From Allodiplogaster sudhausi (taxonomy: Eukaryota; Nematoda; Chromadorea; Rhabditida; Diplogasteridae): 64,000 nucleotides of DNA. The stretch spans positions 2,419,001 through 2,483,000 of the forward strand of contig CALZFC010000004.1 of the NCBI GenBank assembly GCA_945643635.1. Direction: 5' to 3'. A program made the position numbers and the translations under genes. Of this stretch, positions 46,338 through 59,438 are shown in pieces; within the stretch, counting starts at the first letter, position 1, and each line of letters begins with the position of its first letter. The notes below the pieces were generated by a model that saw only the letters and a program-made list of their open reading frames with translations, did not search any database and was not told the origin of the DNA.

Positions 46338-47213
46338 GGAGAGAGAGGGCCGTGTATTGGATTAGCCTCCAGGGGTCGCCTCTCATCGAAGAGGTGGTGC
46401 ATGCACACACCTTCATCCAAATATCACTCGAGCTACTTCTCTCTTTCTTTTTCACTCTCTCTCTCTTTCACTCTATCTCTTCCACTCTCCCACTTTCTCT
46501 TTCACTGTCTCTCGCTCGTTCTCTTAAAGCACTCCCTCTCTCTCTCTCTCCCGCTCTCTCTCTCTCTCCGGTCCCTTATTTTTTTACTACCACGTTCGGT
46601 AGCTCTTCTCAGCTGTAAAATCAGAATCGCTTTAGCTCCTCTGCCCATGGCTACTCGACGCCGCCAACAAAATATCCACTAGTGACTTTCCTAGAGCCCG
46701 TCCTTGTGTTGGTTCTGTCCCTCGCCCATCGCCCTAGCCGAGCCCCCACCCAACCCCGGTCTCTTCCCTGCCCCCCCCCCCCCCAAAACTCTCACCCGTC
46801 TCATCACAACTCATTATGCACATTAACTGTGCAAATAATCGCATCTCTCTGCCGTGTTACCGTTGGCATTTTATCAAGAATGCCGAGGAAAAAAATATAT
46901 GCAAATCTCTGCAAATTTTTGCGTGTGGATGATAAATTTTAGCTTGTTCGTGGTTTCGGTTGCATACATAATGACAAAGACCGTTCCCCTGCTCGTACAC
47001 TCCCTCTTTCTTCCTCTCCATTTTTCTTCCTCTCCCACTTTCTTTCTCTTTCCCTTTCTCCTTCTCTTTCTCTCTCTCTCTCTCTCTCTTTCTATTTCTT
47101 TCTATTTCTCTTTCTCTCTATCTTCCTGTCCATCTCTTTTCTCTCCCTCTTGTCTTCTATTGTTTTGTCTCCCTCTTTTCTCCTCTTTTTTTTCTTTCTC
47201 TTTTTCGTTATCT

Positions 47214-47254
<41 letters not shown>

Positions 47255-47443
47255 ACCCCCCCCCCCGTTCTCTTCCATTCCCTCTCTCTAATTTCCCGTA
47301 ATCTCATCTCTGTTGACAGCCTCTTCGTCATCCGCTTATTGCCATTTCGTGGAGACGACGTATTCATAGTAGATGTGCATGCGATGCTGAATTGGCCCAC
47401 GCCGCTTCCACCATCCACCAACTTTTCATATACGAGCTTCTAC

Positions 47444-47483
<40 letters not shown>

Positions 47484-47667
47484 CTCTCTCACTCTTTCCC
47501 TTTCTCTCTCTCTCTTTCTTTCTCTTTTTCTTTCTGTTTCTGTTTCTCTTTCTCCTTCTCCTTTTCTTTTTCTTTTTATATTTCTTCTTCTTTTTCTTTC
47601 TCACAAGCCTCCAGATTTACGAAAGCTCATTTGTATGTAGGGTGGAATGAGAAACATTCCATACAGG

Positions 47668-47780
47668 GCTTTTGCTATCTAGAAAATATATAGCAAAAGA
47701 CCCGTATAATTCTAATTTTAGGCGTAAATTTTTTCGCTTAATTTCGTGAATAAAAAGTGTTTGGACACTCTTTATTCACG
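47668..47780. repeat. Two adjacent perfect hairpins
   Basis: The first hairpin pairs cttttgctat with atagcaaaag at about 47671-47700. The second pairs cgtgaataaa plus agtgt with acact plus tttattcacg at about 47744-47779, around a four-base loop. They stand out from the surrounding purine and pyrimidine tracts. The second has the look of a strong terminator-like or MITE-end structure. Confidence 0.6.
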
Positions 47781-48732
47781 GAGGGAGGAATAGATAGAGA
47801 AGACGATAGAGGTAATTTCCAGCGCTTGCAAAACAGTATTTTCGTCGGTCAGTTTACCTCGCAGTTTCACACGGACGGTCTGTTGTCTCATGCTGTCTAG
47901 CTTGCGAGAGAGGGAGAGAGAGAGAGACCGCGAGAGGGAGACAGAGAATGAATGATGGCGAGAGACGAGAGTAAAGGAATAGAGAGAGAGAAAAGTTAGC
48001 GAATACATGAATAGAGAGAGAGAGAGAGCGAGAGATTGGAGAGAGAATAGATAGAGAGATTGGAGAGGAAAATAATAGAATAAGCGAGAGCTTGTGGAGA
48101 GAAATGAGAAAAGGAGGGAGAGAGATGGAGAAGACGACAGAGGCACTGAGCTTGTTAGCTATTTGCCTTGCATCGCAGTAAGATCAAAGAGGTGTCAGGT
48201 CGCGTCATTGTAATCCACATCCAATGTCTTTTTCTAACAATATGTCAGATGTGAGCCACCAGCATCACGAGGAAATAGCTAAATTCCCATTATTTAATTT
48301 AAACTTTTTTTATTTTGTTCTATGTTACATCACCGTTTTATTAAACATATTGAAAAAAGATGAGAATTCGTAAGTAGACAAATATTTCCGTCATTAATTC
48401 TGACATTTCCAATGATTTAGCGATTTTAATCTCCTCTATGTTGAAACATTTATCGCATCGCTCCAAAGTCTTGCGAAATACATATCTAAATATAATATTT
48501 CTCTTCTGCAACTTTTTATTGTTTACACACTGACTGATCTCACCTAGACATTCATACATAAATAAATCACTTTCTATCCCTCCACTTCTGAATCCGGGTT
48601 TTATGAAGAACCACTCAAATTTATGTGTGAACGCTTCGCTTGCTCTCTCTCTCTCTCTCTCTCCCTCTCTCTCTCTTTCTCTCTCTCTCTTTCTCTCTCT
48701 CTCTCTTTCAATTTCTCTCTCGCACTCTCTTT

Positions 48733-48783
<51 letters not shown>

Positions 48784-48784
48784 C

Positions 48785-49640
48785 CCACTCACGAGCAATT
48801 AGGCGCCGGCTTAACAGAGAAATGTGATGAAAGAGTTTACATCCGGCACCTCTGGGTATTTTTGATCTCTGCCAATCATGAAGTTTATATAATTTCTTTT
48901 ATATTCACATTTAAACGTATACCATTTTTGCCTGATACTCATATATGCATTTATGTCATTCCTTATTCGCCCAGGTGGTTTTGCCCAGCATTTACCGCAT
49001 AAATGAACGATTGTATCATTTTGAAATGATCTCAGCGTGGATGAATTGCTAATAATAATATCTCTCTCTATCTCTCTCTGTGTCTATGTGTCTGTTTATC
49101 TATCTCTATCCATCGCTGTCTCTCTCTCTTGAACTCTACATCTTTCTCCCTTTCTCTCTCCATCTCTCACTCTTTTTCTCTTTCTCTTGCTCTCTCACTC
49201 TCTCGCTCTTTCTCCCTCTCTCACTCTTTCTCTCTCTCTCTCTCTTGCTCTATTGATCTCTTTCTCTCTTTCATTCTTTCTCTCTTTCTCTTTTTTCCCT
49301 TTCTCGCTTTCTCTCTTTCTCTCTTTCTCTTTCTCTCGTGTTCTATTTCTCTCTCTCCTCTCTCTCTTTCTCCCTCACATCTTTGTCTCCCTCTCTTCCT
49401 CATTCTCTTCTCGCTCACAGACAATTAGTCCGGGCTGACAAAGAAGAGTGATTACATCCGACTCATCTTGGCAAATCCATTATTATTTTTGTTCTCTGCA
49501 TATCATAAAATTTGTATAATTACTTTTATTTTTACAAGTAAGAAAATGCATTCTTGTAAATGGTCATTTTTGCTTGATTAGTAAGTATGTATGCATTTTG
49601 TATTTAATGTTAATTTAAGAAAAAGAAAACAACAACAACA
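48785..49640. repeat. Diverged direct duplication next to CT tracts
   Basis: About 200 bp after each of two CT tracts are related. The first runs about 48785-49010 and the second about 49412-49640. Shared words include caatta, gtttacatccg-like, atctctgc and ttttatattcaca-like segments in the same order. The whole unit of CT tract plus 200 bp is therefore duplicated. Confidence 0.5.
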
Positions 49641-49986
49641 CTAGTTATCGCCCTTCCCCTGGGGAACTTGCAGACTATTCCATTCTAGTCTACTACGAAC
49701 CCCGCTCCTCCGTATTTTCAAGTAAAATTCTATCTCATCGTCACTTTTATACGGACATGGCATGTACTGAGAATACACCTGTAACGTTATCTCTCTCTCC
49801 CTCTTTTTCTCGCTCCATCTCTTTCTCTATTTCTCTATCTCGTGCTCTCTCTCATTCTCTATATCCCTCTATCTCATTCTCTCTCTCTCTCTCTATCTCT
49901 CTCTCCCTCCCTTAATAGAGAGCCAGATTGAGATTTCCTGCCCGTTTCTTCCCTTGCCACACGAGCACTTCCTCCATGCACCTTCC

Positions 49987-50021
<35 letters not shown>

Positions 50022-51443
50022 ATCTTCCTGCTCCACCAGACAGACACCTGCCCTTAATATGGACACACATGTAACGGTTGGCTGCACTTCCCCTTCCTCC
50101 TCCTGGTGCCTCATGGCGAGTTTCATCAAAGTTTCCCGGTGTCACCTCCTGGAGGGGAGGGAGGCAGAGGCAAGAGGAGCAGGTCCGAGCCCCCCAAGAA
50201 CTCTCTCTCATTGTAACCAACTCGGTCTCTCACGTGAGTGAGAATAGATTTTTCCTTTTCTTGAGATATCCGGACATGAAGAACTTCTGGATAACGTAGC
50301 ATTGGTATACTTTATAATTTTGCGTTTATTTCATGACATTTCATATATTTTTGAATTCTAGATACTACAAAAACTGGTTCGTCGAACAGGGAAAAACCGC
50401 GGGAATTCAAAATATGATCTTGGCGCTCCTTTAAGATTGTTGCTTTGGGCAATTCTCTACCCATTCTTTGTGTCGCTCTTTCGTCGTCCTTTTCACTTGA
50501 AACGCCCATAATAAATGGCCGGCTTATCCGCACCCTCAGGCGCCCAAAAGCCGGCCCTCCACCCGGGACCACCCGGAATATGATATGAGAGTACAGAGAT
50601 CGAAAACAACGAGTTCAGCCTCCTGAACCTATTCTCTTTCTGCTTTTCTTTGTTCTGTGTATTGTGAGTCACACACAAGTTGTGACGCTTGTCTTACCAT
50701 TAGGTTGATTTATTAGATGTTTTAATGCACTTTAAATACCGCTTTTATTTCTATTATTTTTGCGCAGGTTTGATGACTTTAGATTAAAATAATGCAACCT
50801 CCCTAATAGCTACTAATTTGCTGCATCAACTAACTTTTTCTGAATCAGCACTGTATTTTATGATCCTCTTGGATCTCGAAAGTGCAACAGTTGGACGAAG
50901 GAAGCTTGTTCCCCGCACAAATGAATGGGACAAAGTGCTGTGTAGTCCATTTCACTTGAAGCATTCCGTAGCCGTGACATGGAAAACAACGTGTCAGTAA
51001 CACAAGTGGAGGATGTACGCGCAAAATATCTTCTTATTTATACGTTATGAAATTGGGGATACGCCATCACAAAAAAATGTTCTTGTCAGCTTTCTTATTG
51101 TTAGTAAATCCACCGCGTTTCGATGTAAAACGGTAGCAATATTTTCATTAGGAAAGGATGGAAAACAGGCACTGTTTTCAACATGCTCTCTTGCCAACTC
51201 TCCTTCTCTCCCCTCTCTTTCTCTCTCTCTCTTCCCTTCCTATTCTCTCTTTCTCTCACTATTCTTTTCCCTATAAAACTTCGTTCTCGTCTCTTTTATG
51301 CTCTCTTTCCTCGCCCTCACTCTCTCTCACTCACTCTCTCTCTCTATCTCTCTCTCTCTCTCTATCTCTCTCTCTGTCTCTCTCTATCTCTCTCTCGCAA
51401 CCCCTATCCCTCCCTCTCTCTCACTCCCTCTTCCTCTCCCTCT

Positions 51444-51491
<48 letters not shown>

Positions 51492-53402
51492 ATTTTGCCT
51501 CTATATGGCCAACACCCATCAAATAGCCGCTGCCAGTCAAGAGTGACACGCAAGATGCCTTGGGTGGCAGTTCTTTTTAATGGCTGTCTATTTTCGCTCT
51601 CTATTACCTTAGCTGTCCACTATCACTGCTTATATCTCTCTTACGCTCGTAATTCTCTCTCTCTCCTTCTTACTCTCTCTCACTCTCTATTTCTCTCTCA
51701 TTCTCTATTTCTCTCTATCTCTCTCTTTTCTTCTCTATTACCTCCTCAACCTTGCTCATCAAATATGACGAATAACATATAGTACGACAAAGTATGGAAT
51801 GTGATTCTATGGCCAATTGCAGATTCCTTTTGCAGAGAAACGCCTTGTTACTACATGACCATTCTCGTCTCCCCCTGTTCCCTTTCTCCTCATGCTTCCA
51901 CATTACAACTTTTCTTTCAGCTCACCTGAAAAAAAAATTCTTCTATTAAATTAGCCTTACAATAATCTCCAATCATGATAGTTTTTGCTGCCATAGACAT
52001 ACATATGTACTGTATATATGTGCTCAAATTAAGAATGAATTTTTTGTTTAGATTTCGTGGATTTTTCACTATTTATTCCACGCCTAATACATGGTTAATC
52101 CTTGTTAGTGGCTTAATTCTACAAAAAGAATGAAGGCTAACTCCTCCATGTTGCGCATTCTCCTGTGCAATGTTCTCCTCCTCCTCTTCTTCTTCTTCTC
52201 GGCTGATCCACAAAGGGCCAAAAGTGCGAGTGCGAGCGAGCGGTCCGTTATTTAGCTTTAAAAGCACTCATCTCCATCTTCGGCACACATGAGCCATGGA
52301 GAAGCAGTAAAGTAGAGACTGAGAGAGTGAGAGAGTGAGAGAGAGAGTGAGATTTGGAGAGAGACGGAGAGAGAGAGACACTGAAATTGACAGAAATAGA
52401 ATGAGAGAGAGAGCGAACGAGAGAAAGATAGGAAAGATGGAGAGAAAGTGAAGGAGGGAGAGGCCGAGAGAGAAACACGAGTGAGTAGGACACATTCTAA
52501 TACCTTCGCCTGCACAGGCTTGCTAGTTAAATGATGAGGAAGAGAGAGAGAGTAAAAAATAGAGAGAGGGAGAGAGAGAATTAGAGAGAATTAGAGAAAA
52601 GTGATGAAAGTGAGTGAAGATACAGAAATTTTAGAAATAGAGAGAGAGAGAGAGAGACAGAGAGAGAATTGGAGAGAAGACGTCATGAGTTCCAGGTTGA
52701 CTGTCAACGCTTTCTCTTCCTCCTTTTGCCAATGAATGAAGGCGCCACAGACCTGCCCCGAGGGACGAGACGGGAAGAGACCTTTCTTGTCTCCGCTGTC
52801 GGAACCCAGCCACTTTTACTTAGTAAAGATGTTTTTGCACCCGCGGTTAAAGGGGCGAGAGAATGAATGGAATGTGAGAGAAGGAAGTATAAATAAACTA
52901 ATGGAGAGCGAGAGAGAGAGAGAGAGAAGGAGAGAGAGTGAGAGGGAGAGAGTGACACAGAGAGAGAGAGACAGAGAGAGAGAGAGGGAGAGAGAGAGAA
53001 AAAGAGAGAAGCGGCGCGTTGTGCCATGAAGCATCCCTTGTTTCGTTCCAGCCCCCGCTTCTCACGTTTATTCGCAGGGAAGCCGAAAGAGAGAAATTAA
53101 CCTTTCAAGTAGACAACGTCAAGTCCTTGTTCTCTTTCCTTCTCTTTCTCTCTTTGTCTCTGCATTTCTCTCTCTTTTTCTCTCTTTATCTCTCTGCCAC
53201 TCTCTCCCTCTCTGTCTCTCTGACTCGTTCCTTGATTTCTTATTCGTACTTCAATCGAAAACGACTCGAAGAGGAAAAAAACAACATTACAGCTTGCGCC
53301 AATGCTCTCTCTCTCTCTCTCCTTCTCTCTCTCTCTCTCTCTCTCTCCTTCTCTCTCTCTCTCTCTGTTTCCATCTCGGCGATTTACACTTTTTGAAGCT
53401 TC

Positions 53403-53443
<41 letters not shown>

Positions 53444-53483
53444 TCCCTCTCTCTCCATCTCTCCTTCCCTCTCTTTCCCTCCC

Positions 53484-53490
53484 TTTCCAG
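53484..53490 (+). promoter_or_regulatory. Likely spliced-leader trans-splice acceptor
   Basis: A ttccag acceptor lies directly before the start codon of the channel gene, preceded by a CT tract serving as polypyrimidine tract. No upstream coding exon is found. In nematodes this arrangement is the usual sign of trans-splicing of a spliced leader to the first exon. An ordinary 5' UTR intron is the alternative. Confidence 0.55.
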
Positions 53491-55158
53491 ATGAAAGAGC
53501 CGCGGCGTCCGCGGGATGGCCACATCGTCCACACAATCCACTGCATTCTCCTTGCCACCGCGGCCATCTTCCTAATCTCGCAAGGTGTCCACGGAATCAA
53601 GATTGACAACGACTACAATCTGTCCAACGAAGATGAGGTATACTTTTCTTTTTATCTATTTTTATTTTTTTGTATTAATTGTTATTTTTATTTATCCTGT
53701 TTATTCTCAGTCTGCTGGAACCTGGAAATATTGCAAAAAAATATAGTATTAAAGAAAAATATAATATATGTATGTATATAGTCAAGGTTCGCACGAGAAC
53801 TAAGAGACATCCATTGCGAAAGGTGCTTTTTAGTAGGCGCTATAATAGTTTAGCGCAGTCAATAAAATCAAACGCGCTTTTTAAAAAGTCATTTGTTTGC
53901 ATATATTTTACTGATTTCTTACCTTTTTAATGCTAAAGAGTTTCCTAAATGAAACATATTCTTTTCTCCCTTTAGCTCGAGCCGACCACGAGCCCGCCGA
54001 CCTCGACGCGGAAGCCGCTGAACTGCACGAGGGACACGGCCATCATCGATAAGCTCCTCAACGGCACCGGCTACAACAAGTTTCGCATTCCGAGTAAGGC
54101 CGTCGGGAATAGGATGTTGATATTTTCTTTTTTCTTCTTTAGACTAGTTTTTTTTTCGAGAAAGGGAAAAAAACGAGTGTTCCATATTATCCAAAGAAAG
54201 AGAGAGAAAAATACTAATATGTACAGACATATATAACAAAAAAATCGAAACCATTAAAAACCTCATGGTCAGCCAAAATCATGTTATAATTAGAATGATA
54301 TTTAATTAGAAAAAAATGCTTATTGAAGCCGATAACGGCGTTCGCGTCAGCGTGGAATTCTGGATCCAAGCGATAACGTCCATCAACGAGATCACAAATG
54401 ACTTTGAGGTGTGAATTATCGATAAGAATTGAGAGACTAAGCGACACTTTAATTGCCTAACATAGGCTGTTTATTTTTCTCTTTCAAAGTCTGTCACATG
54501 AGGAGTCTCTGTATCTCTATTCGTCACGGTTTCTTAGTCCTTTTTCTCATCTCTCTCCTTCTCTAACTCGTTCTCTCTTCTCTCTCTCTCTCTCTCTGTC
54601 TCTCGTTCTCTCACACTCTCTGTCCTTCTTTCTCTCGCTCTCTCTGTCTTTCCATTCTCTTCACCAGAGCGACGCTCTCCATTGCATTTAGGAGGGACTT
54701 TTGGCGTTCACTAATCTCTGTCACGCATGCTGCAAACAAAAGCATCTAGCAGAGAGTGGAAGAGAGAGAGAGAGAGAAAGTGAGAAAGAGAGAGAGAGAA
54801 AGAGAGAGCTTGAGTGGATCAGGAAGACAGCAGAGTGTAGGAGAAGAGCGCAGCAATTGCTCGATCAAAGACAAAAAAGAAGACGTGAATTGTGATGCGA
54901 AGATATATGGAGTGTGGAGGGTAATGAGGCGAGATTCGGACTGATCGAGAGCGAGAGTGAGAAAGAGAGAGAGGGAGAGAGTTAAAGGATAGAGAGAGAG
55001 AACGAGAGTGAGAAAAAGAGAGAGAGGGAGAGAATTAAAGGATAGAGAGAGAGAACGAGAGTGAGAAAAAGAGAGAGAGGGAGAGAGTTAAAGGATAGAG
55101 ATAGAACGAGAGTGAGAAAAAGAGAGAGAGGGAGAGAGTTAAAGGATAGAGTGAGAGA

Positions 55159-55206
<48 letters not shown>

Positions 55207-57497
55207 AATAAAAGGAGAAAGGGTAGCGAGATAAAAGACGGAGTCTGTTCCGTAGAAACTCTTGTCATAACGAGTGTCTCTTCGGCAGATGTTAGGGAAA
55301 AGAAGAAATGGCAAATTAGACATGAAGAAAATGACGAAAAATCACATGGGAGAAGTAATTCGCGATTTACTCGATCGAAGACGATGTCCTGGACGCAGCG
55401 GAACGAATGCTTCACGATTACCCTATAAACTCTGAATCAATTCTAAAATGACCGGGCGATCTGTCGTTTGAACGGCGACCTCTTACGAATTCATGTTGTA
55501 ACTTAAATCTATTGGTAATCTGACTTTACATCATACTATAGATAATTGTCGGTTGAATATTTGCATGAATACATTGGTATAATATTATGCGTTGTCAAGG
55601 TGGACATTCAGACAAGTTAATAAATTAAGAATTAATTTAACTTTTTTTGTCTTAATATAAAATCAAATTCAGAAGTTCAGATGGATATTTACATCAACGA
55701 GATGTGGCTCGATCCAGCGCTCAACTTTGAGCATCTCACGCCGTGCAAGCAGAATCTCTCGCTCAATCATCAGGCAAGCTTTTTTTCTATTTCAAAAAGA
55801 ATTAAAAAATATATAACAGTACAAAAAAAATCTCCCTTTTTTCATCAATTTTTTTGCTCCTAATCTGTATTCTGCTGAAGTGAAAAGAGAAAAAAATATA
55901 TACATAAATATATAAATTTAAAACAGGTCATTCAGTTCTCATTCTCACAATCAGGTTCTCGATCGACTGTGGACGCCGAATAGCTGCTTCATCAATAGTA
56001 AGATTGCGCAGATTCACGACTCTCCCTTCAAGTAAGCTTCTTCTATTGCTAAAAACAATGATAATGCTCGGGACTAATTGTGGACTCCAATGAATTTGAA
56101 AATAAAACTAGTTTCGATAATCATAATTTTTTTGTTCAGAAACGTCTTTCTCATGCTCTACCCGAACGGGACCGTCTGGGTGAACTATGTCAGTTGGTAG
56201 ATGTAGAAAGTATGTTAGCTAAAATCTTTTAATAATAATGTAGAAAGAAGAAAATTCAACTTGTGCATCATATAACTGTACAAATAAAGAATGTAAACAT
56301 ATCAAACATCACAAAATATCAATAGCATGTAACCATTGCTTTAAAAATAATTTTATCTAGCATTCCTCTATTCCATAAGCGTAAAAGGAGGACGATGCCC
56401 TAGATGATCAATGCTGTTTGGAAATTCAGTGATCGCCCTCCTTTAATCGAAATATTTTCGGAGCTCACGTTCAGAGAACCCGCGTGAAAGGCCCTTGTGC
56501 ACTGGATCTCAGCAACTTCCCACTCGACGTGCAGACGTGCAATCTTATCTACGAAAGGTTGCTTTTTCGCATAGGAAAACGAAACTTTACCGTTATCAAT
56601 TTTTTCCTCTCCATTCTTGTCGCCTCTCTCTAACAAAAAAGCGGGAAACAAGATTAAGCATGAATATTCTTCTAAATACAGATACATATGTATGTTCTAT
56701 ATAGCCATTAAATATTTTGATTTCGTAATCTCATGGTTTTCCGAAATAGCCAGAGAAAGAATATATGATGTGCGATGAAATTTTAAGGAAAAAATTAATT
56801 AATTAATAAAAAAAATAATAATTAAAAAAAAGAATAAATATATATAGATACTTTTCAGCTTCAACTACAACAACCAGGAAGTGCAGATGCGCTGGTCGGA
56901 TTCGTCCTCGGAACCCGTCAAGACGACCGGTCAAATCGTCCTGCCCGACTTTGATCTCATCAACATCTCCGCCACTCTCATAAATGAGGTTCTCTTTTTG
57001 CAAGTTAATTATTTTTTATCTTTTTCTATTTTAATCATTTTTAATTTTTATTACACAAAGTATTTACTACTTTTTAAAGCTATACAACTTTTGTATATGA
57101 CAAAAGAAAAAAATGCCATATCATACTAGAGAAATATGGTGCGCATGTGGTTTTCATGTGGAGTTGTTTGATATCAAAGGACAGGATAAGTCTCAGAGTT
57201 ACTTCGCGTACGAGACGTATAAGTTTTATTTAAAAGAACATACTTAGTTTAATATAATTTATAGTGTGTTTACTGAACCAAGTGGCCATTCAGCCGTATC
57301 CGGCCGGAATGTGGGATGAACTCCACGTCCATCTCACTTTCAAGCGTCGCTACATCTGGTACTTTATGCAGGCCTATCTGCCGACGTATCTCACCATCTT
57401 TATCAGGTAAGCGGAGTGTCTATACATTTATCTATTGTACATAAGTATGTGCATTTGCTCTCTCAGTCACCAACACTCTATATTCCAGTCTCTCTTC

Positions 57498-57538
<41 letters not shown>

Positions 57539-59438
57539 CAGCTGGGTCTCCTTCTCTCTCCGCCCCGTACCATCCCTCTCTCTCTCGCTCTCTCTCTCTC
57601 GTTCTCTCCTCTCCTCTCTGTCTCTCTCCCCCTCTCTCTCTCACTCTCTCACTCTCTCTCTCCCTCTCTCACTCTCTCCAGCTGGGTCTCCTTCTCTCTC
57701 GGCCCCCGTGCCATTCCTGCTCGCACGATGCTGGGCGTGAATGCGTTGCTCGCAATGATCTTCCAGTTCGGCAACATCATGCGCAATCTCCCGCGCGTCT
57801 CGTACATCAAAGCGATAGGCACGTAATCTTCTAAATCCATTGATATGTTAAAATATATTTATATATATATATATATATATAATTTTAAGAAAATAAAAAA
57901 AACTACAATTCAGAACTTATAAATAACTTATAAATTTATTGTATGGAGAAAAAAACTCGCTTTCATTGTTTTTATCAGAACGATAGTTGTTGAAATGAGA
58001 TTTTTGGAGATGATAATTAATGTAGCATCACAAACAATTTAAATGTGCAAATGATAAGATTTTCATCTGCTGCCGTTTTTGTCAATATTGTTTGTTGAGT
58101 TTTGTGGCTCTTTCTAAAATATGTATCAAGGCCACATCCTTTGAAGATGTCTGGATGCTCGTCTCCATGACGTTCATCTTCTGCTCGCTTCTCGAGCTCG
58201 CCATCGTCGGCTACAAAGTACGTTGTTTTGAACAAAAATTTTTCTTAAAATTTTTGACCAAAAACACTTTTATACAGTATACATACTTCCAGTTATGATT
58301 TCGAGCGAATGTTTTTGTAAAATTTATATTTGATCGCCAATCTTTATGGTTAATTGAAAGGAAAAGCCATTCACATCTGTTCTACCTTCTGGTTTTTATT
58401 AGTAAAATAAAATCTACATTTTCATTGTCGAATGTAGGTAAAAGACGAGGCAGCAGCACCGAGCTCAAAGAGAAAGCACATCATTTGCAAAAAGGTCTGA
58501 TTTTCACGCCATTATTACTCTGCGCGCTCTCTCCTTCTCTCTGTCTTTCTCTCCCTCTCTCCTCTCTCTCGCTCTCTGTCTCTGTCTCTCTCTCTATCTC
58601 TCTATCTCTTTCCAGGCAGACAACGCTGGCTTTGACTCGTCGCCAACTCGTCTCTGCCGCTACGAGGAGCGTTACATGCTTCCACTCGATCGCAAATCCA
58701 TCGGATGCCATATGCCGAGGTGAGTGTATTGCTAGAAATGAGGGAAAGACGAGAACGAGAGGGTCATGAAAGAGGAAGAGAGAGAAAGAGAGAGAGAGGG
58801 AGAGAGAAAGGAATTGAAAAGAGAGAGAGAAATTATTTAGTTGTATGTGGTGCATTTTTATTTTAAAAAGTAAAATAAAATTGACACCATGTGGTTTTAA
58901 TCATCGGCATTCTCAATAAATAGCAAAGGTTTCTATTTCACATCCGATTTATTTTATGTAGAGAGGATCGAAAGTGACCAGAGAAGTTGAAGAGAGACGG
59001 AGAAGGATGGTGGGAGAGAAAAGAGAGAAAGAGTGCAAGAGAGAAAGAGAGAAAGAGCGAAAGAGAGAACGAGAGAAAGAGAGAAATGTTAACAGCTGGC
59101 CGCCAAGCTGTTTCTCGTGGCCGCCCGAGCGAATCGACACCATCTCATCGATTGCGTTTCCGACGTGCTTCGCGCTCTTCAATGTACTATGATATTAATT
59201 AATTAATTAATTAATTCAGTTATTTATTTATTAACTTATTTTAATTTTTTTCGCATAGTCCATAACAATTGACAATGGAATATGCTGTTACAATACATGT
59301 AATGTTGCTTCTTCTCTCTTTTTAGACATTAAAAAAAACAGAAAAACCTCAATGACTCTCTTAAAGAGACCTTTTCCTCTTCTTTAGATAATCTACTGGT
59401 CGTACTACTCGCAACGCAAGGCTGGTGATAATGCATAG
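53491..59438 (+). CDS. Cys-loop ligand-gated anion channel subunit
   Basis: This is a pentameric neurotransmitter-gated channel subunit for the neuronal or muscle plasma membrane. Fifteen exons fit in phase: 53491-53637, 53976-54093, 54329-54408, 55681-55773, 55955-56031, 56140-56188, 56475-56557, 56859-56988, 57294-57406, 57682-57818, 58147-58217, 58438-58494, 58616-58719, 58964-59183 and 59388-59438, giving 509 residues. The order is: signal peptide ([18 protein letters not shown]), ligand-binding domain with the Cys-loop [31 protein letters not shown] entering TM1, then [19 protein letters not shown] in TM2, [15 protein letters not shown] in TM3, a charged intracellular loop, and [12 protein letters not shown] plus IIYWSYY in TM4. 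The PAR motif before TM2 predicts anion selectivity. Closest by eye are the nematode acetylcholine- or amine-gated chloride channels (ACC/LGC groups); the ligand is not proven. Two introns start with GC (after 55773 and after 57818). Confidence 0.9.
57534..57572 (+). repeat. Duplicated decoy of exon 10 acceptor and start
   Basis: The sequence from tctctctccag through gctgggtctccttctctctc occurs twice. One copy ends with the acceptor at 57541 and the other is the true acceptor at 57681 followed by exon 10. Only the downstream copy continues into the conserved channel sequence; the first runs into CT repeats. It could act as a competing 3' splice site. Confidence 0.75.

Larger units (their letters stand above)
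44000..53480. repeat. 9.5-kb microsatellite-rich region without genes
   Basis: GA or CT tracts alternate in orientation and take up a large share of the DNA. The main ones are 44470-44600 (GA), 44950-45060 (CT), 45185-45330 (CT), 45700-45855 (GA), 45960-46025 (GA), 46165-46350 (GA), 46440-46575 (CT), 47020-47600 (CT), 47900-48130 (GA), 48640-48782 (CT), 49055-49410 (CT), 49785-49910 (CT), 49988-50022 (GA), 51190-51495 (CT), 51655-51735 (CT), 52310-52480 (GA), 52535-52680 (GA), 52900-53015 (GA) and 53130-53480 (CT). Long open frames here encode only Leu-Ser or Arg-Glu repeats and are not genes. The unique DNA between tracts shows no recognised exon. One minus-strand frame at 50312-50572 has a protein-like composition but no identifiable motif. 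Confidence 0.7.

Noticed and set aside
50312..50572. A possible coding exon on the minus strand with mixed residue composition
   Set aside because: No recognisable domain, no convincing splice context and no neighbouring exons; left as unassigned.
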